The position numbers and the translations under genes are program-made. A DNA stretch of 13,994 nucleotides, from NCBI GenBank assembly GCA_021827955.1, contig JAKATY010000027.1, forward strand, positions 1 through 13,994. The letters run 5' to 3'. The notes below the pieces were generated by a model. The model saw nothing but the letters and a program-made list of their open reading frames with translations, ran no database searches and was not told the DNA's origin. Numbering within the stretch: position 1 is the first letter of the stretch; each line of letters starts with the position of its first letter. Positions 1-6,999 of this stretch are shown piece by piece. Origin of the DNA: Microcaldota archaeon (GTDB lineage Archaea; Micrarchaeota; Micrarchaeia; Micrarchaeales; Micrarchaeaceae).

Positions 1-300
1 AAATTTCTCAAATTTTTCAGGTTCAGATTTTGCAACGGCCATGTATATGGATTCGAGATCCTGCTGCGTAAGGCCCAGCATTTCAGAAATCTGCGCAACT
101 TTGCCTCCGCGCAGAAGCGCGGCTGCCTTATCCGTGCTTTCTATGGCCTCTGAATCATGATCCTTTTTCTGCATGTCTTTATCCACAAAAATACCGCATC
201 CTATTTGCCTTTCCAAATACTTATAGATTTCGCTGCGCTTCCTGGTTGCAAGCAATGCATGGTTCTTGGCTAGTTTTGCTGCGCCATCGAAAAGTGCCAT
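1..300 (-). CDS. Hypothetical protein, 3' end outside the window
   Basis: An open minus-strand frame begins at the ATG at 298-300 and stays open for 100 codons to the left edge, so the C-terminus is missing. The protein starts MALFDGAAKLAKNHALLATR and is mostly helical and charged. A Lys/Asp-rich stretch lies around residues 40-50 (VDKDMQKKDHD). A later segment, SEMLGLTQQDLESIYMA, could form a short helix-turn-helix-like pair, but this is not strong enough to name a domain. I do not recognise the family. No ribosome-binding site precedes the ATG. A TATA-like element at 332-340 would put the transcript start about 10 bases upstream, so a short-leader or leaderless message is likely. The gene is divergent from the 5S rRNA gene. 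Confidence 0.7.
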   Translation of the reverse strand, partial: MALFDGAAKLAKNHALLATRKRSEIYKYLERQIGCGIFVDKDMQKKDHDSEAIESTDKAAALLRGGKVAQISEMLGLTQQDLESIYMAVAKSEPEKFEKF

Positions 301-331
301 AAAATAAAGGCGCTATGCGCTCCAGCGCAAC

Positions 332-340
332 TTATTTAAA
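332..340. promoter_or_regulatory. Near-palindromic TATA element, possible shared promoter
   Basis: TTATTTAAA is centred about 26 bases upstream of the 5S rRNA 5' end, the usual distance for an archaeal TATA box. On the other strand the same bases read TTTAAATAA, centred about 36 bases upstream of the ATG at 300, which suits a transcript with a leader of about 10 bases. One element could therefore place TBP for both divergent genes. The dual use is inference; the spacing is seen. Confidence 0.5.
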
Positions 341-361
341 CTTATTCGAGCAACAATATCT

Positions 362-479
362 TGCCAAACGGTAACAGGGGCAAGGAAACGCCCGATCCCA
401 TTCCGAACTCGGAAGCTAAGCTTGCCCACGACGTGTTCATACTGGCCTCCCGGCCGGAAAAGCATGTTGCTGTTTGGCG
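362..479 (+). rRNA. rrf: 5S ribosomal RNA
   Basis: The conserved 5S core is present: CGATCCCATTCCGAACTCGG followed by AAGCTAAGC (391-421). The ends form the terminal helix I: GCCAAAC at 363-369 is complementary to GTTTGGC at 472-478. A G/C-rich hairpin, GGCC-TCCC-GGCC, lies at about 444-455. The length of about 118 nt is normal for 5S. No 16S or 23S sequence adjoins it, so this copy is unlinked from the large rRNAs, at least within this window. The exact ends are within 1-3 nt. Confidence 0.95.
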
Positions 480-511
480 TTCTATTTATCTTTCCGCAAA
501 ATAACAGCAGG

Positions 512-522
512 ATTTCTTTTTA
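512..522 (+). terminator. T-rich stretch after the 5S gene, possible terminator
   Basis: A T-rich run (TTTCTTTTTA) lies about 35 bases past the 5S rRNA 3' end with no stable stem before it. Archaeal RNA polymerase often terminates at such oligo-T tracts. The assignment is by position and composition only. Confidence 0.3.
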
Positions 523-561
523 CTGCTTTATTGATTCAAGTAATTGCGTTTTCATGTTTTG

Positions 562-570
562 CTTAAATAC
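562..570 (+). promoter_or_regulatory. TATA box for the metallophosphoesterase gene
   Basis: CTTAAATAC is centred near 566 and predicts a transcript start near 590-593. That is just before the two candidate translation starts of the downstream gene (TTG 604 and GTG 623). Confidence 0.5.
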
Positions 571-603
571 CTTTTGCAGCTTTAAACTCTAACAGGTGAG
601 AGG

Positions 604-3408
604 TTGGGAGGTGGAGCTGAAGGTGACGGCAAAACCCAAAGTTTTAATATACTGTCAATAGCCGATTTGGGCGGTGCAACTATTTATGAAAGCAGCGATA
701 ATCTTATAGGGCTTGCAAGGTACATAAGAAAGCAGGATCCGGGCAAGAAACCCGACATTCTTTTTATAGGCGGGGGCTTAATCCCTTTTTTCCCGCGGCG
801 CGGATCTAACAGGAGCAACGATTACCTAGACGCCATACGTTCGGGATTGAAGTCTGTGCGCGATGCCGCTGCAGCCATGAAGCCCCATACCGAAAGGCTT
901 CTTCGCGCGATGCCGGAAAACGCCGTAATAATATATACTTTGGGAGAGCAGGACACGAGGAATATAGACGAGTATATAAGGGAAATAGGCCTCGACTTCA
1001 AATCGAAAAAGAGGGGCATAGAAAATAGGATGCAGACTGAAATTTCTTTTATAATGGGCAGGAAAAGCATCATCTCGACAACAGAAGCTTCGATAGCTGT
1101 GTTGCGCGAAGACCTCAAAAACAAGCAGCTAAGCAACGAGGAGCGCAGCTCCATGCAGAAGGAGCTGAAGAACGCCATAATAAAGGCAAGGATAAACAAG
1201 GAGGAACTCAAGGAGGCGCAATATAAACTCAAACTCATAAACCAGCTTTACGCTTTGAAGCTTTCAGGCTCAAACAAAGAAGCGCTGAACCGGACATTCC
1301 ACAAGAAGATGGAGCAGCTCAAGGAGATACGCAAGGAGCTCAGCGAGCTAAAGTCCGGAGACGGCGAATACGAGGAGGTTGCAAGCAGGGCAAAGAAAGT
1401 TGCAAATGAGATAAGGATGCTCAGCAACAGGCTTTCCGACATAGGCGAATCGGAAAAGATCAAGAAAAACAACGAATCAAATGCCCAAATAGATATATTC
1501 ATACACAACTCCCTGACGCCAAAGGATTCGCACGATATCATAACCGAGCTTGCAAAGTTCACCTATCTCTCCGAGCTTAAGGACGCTTTTGGAAGGAAGA
1601 GGAAGGTCCACATACAGTCAAACATGCTTGAGGTGCACGAGGCCAAAAAAGGCCCTCTCAGCTTCAACATAATAACCGCATACGACCTTGATGTCGCGCA
1701 CCTTTCAACAAGAAAGAGCACGAGCAACGACCATGTTGCAGATGTGCTGAACAAGCTGTATGTGAACGGCGCAATCTCCGGAAAGAATCTCGAGGCAAAG
1801 CCGCTGAACGTGCTGCTTACCGCAAAGAAGAACTTTACCTCCTTCTCAATAGACCCTCTTTTGAACAATTCGAACTCCGCCCTGGTCTCTTTGTCGCAAG
1901 GGCCGTTCTGGGACATAAGGAAAGGCATAGCTGCGGCATGGGAGAAGGGCATAAACACCAAGGAGACGCAGACAGTGCAGAAGGTTTACCTTAGTTCTGG
2001 AGCTTCTCAACTGGCGATTTCTGATCGCGGCCCGCGGTGGAGCATGCTCAGCAATGAATACCTTTCGTATATGCGCGGCTTGGATGACAAGGAGGAGGAC
2101 AGGAAGATGAAGCAGCGCATCGCCGAGCTTGAGGCAAAGGGCGGCAAGAAGGAGGTCAAATCACCGGTTGAGCACAACGGCAACGGAATAGAGCACAATC
2201 CTGTGCTCGACAAAATAGTGCGGCTGAACAAAAGGTTCTCCGAGATGAACCAGGAGGATTTCTCCAAAGAAATAAAGTCCCAGGACTATATCCTTCCATA
2301 TCGCGATACAGACCTCAAAAGCGAATACAAGCCAGTTGCGCTTTCGATAGCGGCTTTTTCCGACGGGCATATGGGAAGCCATAGCCTGCTCAAGGTTCTT
2401 TCCGCTTCAATAGACGACGCCCTGAAGCGCAAGCCACAGGTGCTGGCGCTGCTCGGAGACATGATAGAGGGCTTCCTGAACGACTATTCCGAGGTCATGC
2501 GATACGGAATGGAGTACGACTTTCCCGAAAAGTACGAGAAGGCTCTTTCTGAAATCGGCGTGCCGAAAGAGAAGAGGGCTCAGATGGTATCAGAGAAGCT
2601 CAAGGAAAAACTCATGGACGTGAGGTACAATGCCGATGAACAGCCTAGAATAGTGATGGAGAAATTCACGGCTCTGGTATACGATGTGATCTCTCGCGAA
2701 GGCGCCATATATATAATTGCCGGAAACCATGACAACAAGAGCGGCAACGAGGGCAGCAAGTGGCACAGGGACGAAGCGGTATCGTTGTCTGGCCACGTGA
2801 AGACCTTCCTGGATGGGATAGTCACACAGTTAAAGCGGAATGAGATATATCTCGAGTCCAAGTACAATGCAGCTTCCGATGAGGCGATGAAGAAAGCGTA
2901 CTCCGAATTGATGAAAGAGAACGTCGAGCGCATCAAAATCTTTGAAAAGGGGAAGGACAAGGTAATAGCCATAAGCGGATCGGATTACGGCGCTGATGAA
3001 AGGGTGATAAACGGCGTGCCCATAATGTTAAGCCACGAGATGGGATGGGCCAGCGAGAGCAGCATGCTCAATTTTGTGGAAAGAAAGCAGACCAAAGCGG
3101 TGCTTGCCATGGCAGGCCACGATCATATACTTACTGCAGCTTATGCCGGAGGCAAGCTCTTGCTTAAGGTGCAGAGCAACCAGGATTCGCGCGACAACCC
3201 GTACACGAAGAGGATACCTACTCCTATAGGGGATTTCATCAACGGCTATTCGCTGCTCGACATAGAGGTGAACAAGAAGAGCAATTCCATATTCAAGTTC
3301 GAGCTGCAGCCTGTCCTTGGCAGCAGCCTGCTTCGCACGAAGGAGTCGCTCGAGGAGAGGGCAATCGATGAAAAGGTCCGCAGCAAGCTCCTCAACGTAA
3401 ACGTCTGA
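604..3408 (+). CDS. Tandem metallophosphoesterase-like protein with coiled-coil insert
   Basis: A 934-residue protein in two calcineurin-like halves. The C-terminal half (about 570-910) has the full metal-binding set: SDGHMG (D587, H589), LGDMIEG (D619), AGNHD (N708, H709, D710), LSHEMG (H811) and AGHDH (H839, H841). It should bind two metal ions and hydrolyse phosphoesters, perhaps in nucleic acid; the substrate is unknown. The N-terminal half (about 15-440) keeps the fold outline with degenerate motifs: IADLGG (D21), LFIGGGLIP, LGEQD (114-117) in place of GNHD, and LLTAKKNFTSF (404-414) where GHxH would be. A charged helical segment (about 165-290, rich in K/E/L) looks like a coiled-coil insert. 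A polar linker (about 490-560) joins the halves. No signal peptide or membrane segment is visible. The TTG start follows AGGTGA (594-599), but a second strong site, GGAGGTG (607-613), points to GTG 623 in another frame, so the extreme N-terminus is uncertain. Domain calls are confident; the biological role is not. Confidence 0.9.
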   Translation: MGGGAEGDGKTQSFNILSIADLGGATIYESSDNLIGLARYIRKQDPGKKPDILFIGGGLIPFFPRRGSNRSNDYLDAIRSGLKSVRDAAAAMKPHTERLLRAMPENAVIIYTLGEQDTRNIDEYIREIGLDFKSKKRGIENRMQTEISFIMGRKSIISTTEASIAVLREDLKNKQLSNEERSSMQKELKNAIIKARINKEELKEAQYKLKLINQLYALKLSGSNKEALNRTFHKKMEQLKEIRKELSELKSGDGEYEEVASRAKKVANEIRMLSNRLSDIGESEKIKKNNESNAQIDIFIHNSLTPKDSHDIITELAKFTYLSELKDAFGRKRKVHIQSNMLEVHEAKKGPLSFNIITAYDLDVAHLSTRKSTSNDHVADVLNKLYVNGAISGKNLEAKPLNVLLTAKKNFTSFSIDPLLNNSNSALVSLSQGPFWDIRKGIAAAWEKGINTKETQTVQKVYLSSGASQLAISDRGPRWSMLSNEYLSYMRGLDDKEEDRKMKQRIAELEAKGGKKEVKSPVEHNGNGIEHNPVLDKIVRLNKRFSEMNQEDFSKEIKSQDYILPYRDTDLKSEYKPVALSIAAFSDGHMGSHSLLKVLSASIDDALKRKPQVLALLGDMIEGFLNDYSEVMRYGMEYDFPEKYEKALSEIGVPKEKRAQMVSEKLKEKLMDVRYNADEQPRIVMEKFTALVYDVISREGAIYIIAGNHDNKSGNEGSKWHRDEAVSLSGHVKTFLDGIVTQLKRNEIYLESKYNAASDEAMKKAYSELMKENVERIKIFEKGKDKVIAISGSDYGADERVINGVPIMLSHEMGWASESSMLNFVERKQTKAVLAMAGHDHILTAAYAGGKLLLKVQSNQDSRDNPYTKRIPTPIGDFINGYSLLDIEVNKKSNSIFKFELQPVLGSSLLRTKESLEERAIDEKVRSKLLNVNV

Positions 3409-3510
3409 ACGGAATGAAAGCCGAAAGGATCTCGGCAGGCGCGCGCGGAGTGCCGGCAGCGATTTCTGCGACGCGTTTCAAAGGAGCGCCGCAACGGTCG
3501 TGGTGTTTGT

Positions 3511-4398
3511 ATAATAGAGGTAAATTCGCTGGTCAAAAAGTTCGGAAAGGTCACGGCGGTTTCTCACGCTACCGCAAAGTTCGGCAAAGGCATCAGCATA
3601 ATAACGGGCCCGAACGGAGCCGGGAAAAGCACCCTTCTCCGTTGCATAGACGGGCTTTACAGGCCAGATTCCGGCACCGTGCGCGTCGAGGGCAAGGATC
3701 CGTACATTGACGAAAGCTCAAGGTACTCGATGTCGCTGCTCACCGACAACTACTCGCTCTACGACAATCTAACAGTCATGCAGAACCTCCTGTTCTTCGG
3801 CAAGCTTTACAGGATAGGCGCGCAGGAGGCAGGGCGCCGTTCGATGGAGCTGCTTAAGCTTTTCGATGCGCAGCAGTTCGCGCAAGCAAAAGTATACTCA
3901 TTGAGCAGAGGCACAAAGCAGAAGATAGCGCTGTGCAGATCCCTTCTTGGAAATCCGAAGGTCCTCCTGCTCGATGAGCCCACCGCATTCCTGGATCCGA
4001 AGGCTTCTTCCTCTGTGCGCAAGCTTCTTGAACATATGGCTTCGGAAGGCAAGACCGTAATATTCGTTACCCAGAAGGTCGACGAGATACCAAAATTCAA
4101 CGCCAGGCTTCTCTTCCTGAAAGGAGGCAGGATCGTAAAGGACACCACGACATACGCCTTCTACAGGGAGATGGCAAGGGGCGCGATAGTGGAGATAAGG
4201 CTTTCCTCCCCTATATCAGAAAGGCTCGCAAAGTCCGTTCCCGGATTCTATTCGTCTAACGGCAAGAGCCCTACAGCCATATCAGTGAGGATAAACTCGT
4301 ACAAGGATATAAACTCCGCAATAGCGTACCTTTCGGCAAGGGGTGCTTACGTGCTTGAAGTCGACTATACGGAAAGCATAGTAGAAAAGTTTTCATAG
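3511..4398 (+). CDS. ABC-2 type exporter ATP-binding subunit, non-canonical start
   Basis: The ATPase half of an ABC exporter, about 295 residues, a normal length. Numbered from the ATA at 3511 it has Walker A GPNGAGKST (33-41), a Q-loop region LLTDNYSLYDNLTV (76-89), signature SLSRGTKQK (130-138), Walker B KVLLLDEP (150-157), D-loop FLDP, and VTQKVDE (186-192) at the H-loop. The C-terminal ~80 residues form the accessory domain usual in ABC-2 ATPases. The frame is open from 3418, yet the first ATG/GTG/TTG is GTG 3679, after Walker A. A family-like N-terminus (IIEVNSLVKKFG) begins at the ATA codons 3511/3514, with GGTG at 3502-3505 as a possible ribosome-binding site. The start is therefore probably AUA, or an ATG lost by mutation or sequencing error. 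The permease follows 8 bases later. A Gln at the switch-His position is unusual. The substrate cannot be read from sequence. Confidence 0.88.
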   Translation: MIEVNSLVKKFGKVTAVSHATAKFGKGISIITGPNGAGKSTLLRCIDGLYRPDSGTVRVEGKDPYIDESSRYSMSLLTDNYSLYDNLTVMQNLLFFGKLYRIGAQEAGRRSMELLKLFDAQQFAQAKVYSLSRGTKQKIALCRSLLGNPKVLLLDEPTAFLDPKASSSVRKLLEHMASEGKTVIFVTQKVDEIPKFNARLLFLKGGRIVKDTTTYAFYREMARGAIVEIRLSSPISERLAKSVPGFYSSNGKSPTAISVRINSYKDINSAIAYLSARGAYVLEVDYTESIVEKFS

Positions 4399-4406
4399 GT
4401 GCTTTA

Positions 4407-5195
4407 ATGGAGCTGGGCAATTCGCTTGCAATAGCAATGAAGGACATGCGCGAAGTCTTTACCAGCGTGTCCATATTCGGGCCCATGCTCGGCGTGCCCC
4501 TCTTCTTCGCGCTCTTTCTTCCGGTGCTCACCTTCTACGTCTCTGCGCATGCGGCGCCAGCACTCGCGAGCAGGCTGTTCAGCATAGCGCTTCCTGTTGC
4601 AGCGAGCTCGGCAAAGTCCATAAACAGCGCAAGCTTCATGGCGTTCTTCTCCATATACGTGCTCGGGCCCATATTCCTTACCATGCCCATACTCACCGCT
4701 TCGGTGATAGCTGCGGACAGCTTTGTGGGAGAGAAGGAAAGGAAAACGGCAGAGGCCCTGTTCTCGACTCCTGTAAAGAACTCTGAGCTCCTGCTAGGCA
4801 AGATGCTCGCATCACTATTGCCCACTATACTTCTCACTCTCGGGGTTTTTGCTATCTACGGCGCCATAACAGATTACCTTTCCTTCTCCTCTTTCGGGGT
4901 TTACGTGCTGCCGACCTTGCCCTGGCTCATGCTGCTTCTTATAAGCCCATTTCTTGCCATAGTCACGATAGGCATAGTGATCATAGTCTCCTCCCACGTG
5001 AAAGGCACCAAGGAGGCGCAGCAGATCAGCACTCTTCTCGTGCTGCCCGTGCTGATACTTCCGTTCGCTTCCATTACCGGATTCGCGCTTCTTACCGCAA
5101 GCCTGCTTTTCTACATCGCGCTCCTGCTTGCCGCGATAGGAGCGATTGTCGTTTATGCCAGCATACGCACTTTCAACAAGGAAGCCATAATCTAA
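4407..5195 (+). CDS. ABC-2 type transporter permease
   Basis: A 262-residue integral membrane protein that partners the ATPase just upstream. About six hydrophobic segments are visible: roughly 22-46, 76-102, 132-156, 165-195, 207-230 and 231-252. The stretch ADSFVGEKERKTAEALFSTP (103-122), after the second segment, is the cytoplasmic motif of ABC-2 permeases and is the best family evidence. A ribosome-binding site AGGTG overlaps the ATPase stop codon (cAT-AGGTG-ctttaATG), so translation is probably coupled and the two genes form one operon. The family exports drugs, lipids, polysaccharides or peptides; the substrate here is unknown. Confidence 0.92.
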   Translation: MELGNSLAIAMKDMREVFTSVSIFGPMLGVPLFFALFLPVLTFYVSAHAAPALASRLFSIALPVAASSAKSINSASFMAFFSIYVLGPIFLTMPILTASVIAADSFVGEKERKTAEALFSTPVKNSELLLGKMLASLLPTILLTLGVFAIYGAITDYLSFSSFGVYVLPTLPWLMLLLISPFLAIVTIGIVIIVSSHVKGTKEAQQISTLLVLPVLILPFASITGFALLTASLLFYIALLLAAIGAIVVYASIRTFNKEAII

Positions 5196-5226
5196 CCGTG
5201 CGGAGTGAAAAATCTTGTAGAAAAGG

Positions 5227-5235
5227 TATATATAT
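5227..5235 (+). promoter_or_regulatory. TATA box for the small acidic gene
   Basis: TATATATAT is centred near 5231 and predicts a transcript start near 5256. That leaves a leader of about 18 bases carrying GGAGGTG (5262-5268) before the ATG at 5275. Confidence 0.65.
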
Positions 5236-5274
5236 CTCAACGGCAACCAAAATAGAACAATGGAGGTGCAAAAA

Positions 5275-5628
5275 ATGTCCAACCAAAGCTATAGCTTGGA
5301 TGAAAAGTGGCTAAGGTCAAAGGAAAAAACCGATGTCCACATGGCTTACTATGTGGACGCGCTGCGCAACATAATCACGAGGCTCAACGATCCAGGATTC
5401 TCGATTTCGGCAACGTATGATATAATATCTGAAACAACGCGCGAAATCAGGTGCAATTCTCCAGAATTGCTGGAAAGAAAGGTAGACGATTACATAGAAG
5501 ACAGAGAGATAAAGACGGTAGGGGACGTGATAGACGCCTTGGAGCTCAAGGTAAATCCGCAGGAGAACGTAGAGGATCCGGCAGTGTACGATCTGGTAAC
5601 TCTCCTTCTTTCGGCACTTGAATTTTGA
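5275..5628 (+). CDS. Small acidic hypothetical protein
   Basis: A 117-residue protein with no family I recognise. An in-frame ATG at 5260 exists, but the near-perfect ribosome-binding site GGAGGTG (5262-5268) lies after it, and the predicted transcript start falls at about 5256. Initiation at ATG 5275 (MSNQSYSLDEKW) is therefore much more likely. The protein is soluble-looking, with no signal peptide or membrane segment. It is mainly helical and acidic toward the C-terminus, with segments such as LERKVDDYIEDREIKT and NVEDPAVYDLVTLLLSALEF. It has a single Cys near the middle (EIRCNSPE). It has its own strong promoter and converges with the pmbA gene, whose end is 7 bases away. It may be a well-expressed lineage-specific protein. 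Confidence 0.8.
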   Translation: MSNQSYSLDEKWLRSKEKTDVHMAYYVDALRNIITRLNDPGFSISATYDIISETTREIRCNSPELLERKVDDYIEDREIKTVGDVIDALELKVNPQENVEDPAVYDLVTLLLSALEF

Positions 5629-5635
5629 GCCGCAG

Positions 5636-6994
5636 CTACCAGCTTGCGGCTGTTATCCTAACTTTTTCAACCGCTATAGGCTTTATGAATACGGGGCTTG
5701 GGTCATCCCATCCAACCGCCTGAACGGTTTCTCCTCCTTCTGCTCTCATCCTTTTGAGCATGCCTTCCATGCTGTCGCTTATCCTTATGCCTATGCCGAT
5801 GCTCTCCTTGCCCATGTTCTTTATCGCCTTCTCTATGCTGCCTCTTTTTATTATGAAGGCGGAGTCCCGTGGAACGGTTGAGAATTCCCCTGTCTGGTAA
5901 TTCTTGAACCGCGTGTACCACGTGTTCGTAATCAGCACGCCGCGGTCTATGCTTGCGACAAGCTTGTCGAAGCTTGCATAGCTCTTTTTGTGCTTGAGCA
6001 CGATGTTGCTCGGCTGCGGGTCAAGAAGGCCGGCGCTGCCCGTGGTCTTGGTCTTGTACTTTCTCGCTGTTGAAGTGTTATGCAGATAGCTCTTGAGCAC
6101 CCCGTTTTCTATTATAGCTGTCTTTCTGGAAGGCACGCCCTCCTCGTCGAACGAATAGGAGCCAAGCCCCTCCTCTATCGTGGCGTCGTCAAGCACCGAC
6201 ACCTGCTTTGAGGCGACGAGCTTGCCTTTCTTGCCGGCAAGGAAGGAAAAGCCGCTCTCAACGCTCCCAATCGAAGCGGAATCTCCCACTCCTGCGATAA
6301 GCTCTCCCGCCGCGAGGGGCATGTAAAGTATCTCGTATTCGCCGTCCTCCAGCCTTGACTCTTCCCTTGCTGCATTGAGGAATGCTGAAGCTTCCTCTCC
6401 CGTTTTCCTGAAATCAAGCCTGTTCAGGCTTCTCGAAGCCCTTATGGCCTGGCCGGTGAGGCTTCTATCTCCGAAAGCCCTCAGCGACAGCTTTATGGCC
6501 GTGCTCTTGTCCTCGGCTTCGATCCCTCCGCTTGTGATTATCTCTTCCTTTGCCTTGTATATCGAAAGCATGCCGTGCACTTTTGCGGCTCCGTTGCCTG
6601 ACGCTGCCGCTATTGCGGAATCTATGCCGTCATTTATCCTGCCCGCATCAGCATCCCACAGCTTGCGGTCGAAGTTCCTTCCCTTTGCATACTTGAACTT
6701 GCCGCTCGCTATGCCGTAATAGTCCTCCTTCTTCTCAACGTAGTGGAGCATGGAGCTTATCTCCTTTGCCTTCGCCTCGATGGACCTTTCCCTGAAGTCG
6801 TTGAGGTAAGTTGCCATGACCTTCTTGTCCTTGGCAAGGAAAATGCTTGCAATCATGTCACGCGATCCTGTTACTGATTCGCTCCTGCCCTCGTATATCT
6901 TGACAAAAGTGGTATAGCCCTCGCTCACGTTTACAACGAGATCGTCGACCTCGCTTTTCAGAATGTTGAAAATTTTCCTTGCTTCACCGCTCAT
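5636..6994 (-). CDS. pmbA: TldE/PmbA-type subunit of the TldD/TldE protease
   Basis: A 452-residue protein, the usual length for the non-catalytic TldE (PmbA) partner of TldD. The PmbA_TldD fold shows in SFDEEGVPSRKTAIIENGVL followed by KSYLHNTSTARKY, and in the C-terminal barrel ending in DDPSPVFIKP. Where TldD has HExxxH, this protein reads AAGELIAGVGDSASIGS and lacks the metal ligands, which marks it as the TldE member of the pair. In bacteria the heterodimer degrades small unfolded peptides (microcin B17 precursor, CcdA); an archaeal substrate is not established. The ATG at 6992-6994 lies 5 bases after the tldD stop, with GAGGT inside the end of tldD as ribosome-binding site. The two genes form a coupled operon, in line with obligate dimer formation. 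Confidence 0.93.
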   Translation of the reverse strand: MSGEARKIFNILKSEVDDLVVNVSEGYTTFVKIYEGRSESVTGSRDMIASIFLAKDKKVMATYLNDFRERSIEAKAKEISSMLHYVEKKEDYYGIASGKFKYAKGRNFDRKLWDADAGRINDGIDSAIAAASGNGAAKVHGMLSIYKAKEEIITSGGIEAEDKSTAIKLSLRAFGDRSLTGQAIRASRSLNRLDFRKTGEEASAFLNAAREESRLEDGEYEILYMPLAAGELIAGVGDSASIGSVESGFSFLAGKKGKLVASKQVSVLDDATIEEGLGSYSFDEEGVPSRKTAIIENGVLKSYLHNTSTARKYKTKTTGSAGLLDPQPSNIVLKHKKSYASFDKLVASIDRGVLITNTWYTRFKNYQTGEFSTVPRDSAFIIKRGSIEKAIKNMGKESIGIGIRISDSMEGMLKRMRAEGGETVQAVGWDDPSPVFIKPIAVEKVRITAASW

Positions 6995-6999
6995 CTGAT

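Noticed and set aside
3414..3710. Plus-strand frame of 98 codons with an ATG between the phosphoesterase and the ABC ATPase
   Set aside because: It overlaps the Walker A region of the ATPase in another frame, its product is Arg/Gly-rich without a recognisable domain, and it has no ribosome-binding site.
5260..5274. ATG at 5260 as the start of the small acidic gene
   Set aside because: The GGAGGTG ribosome-binding site lies downstream of it, and the TATA spacing puts the transcript start at about the same place. ATG 5275 fits both.
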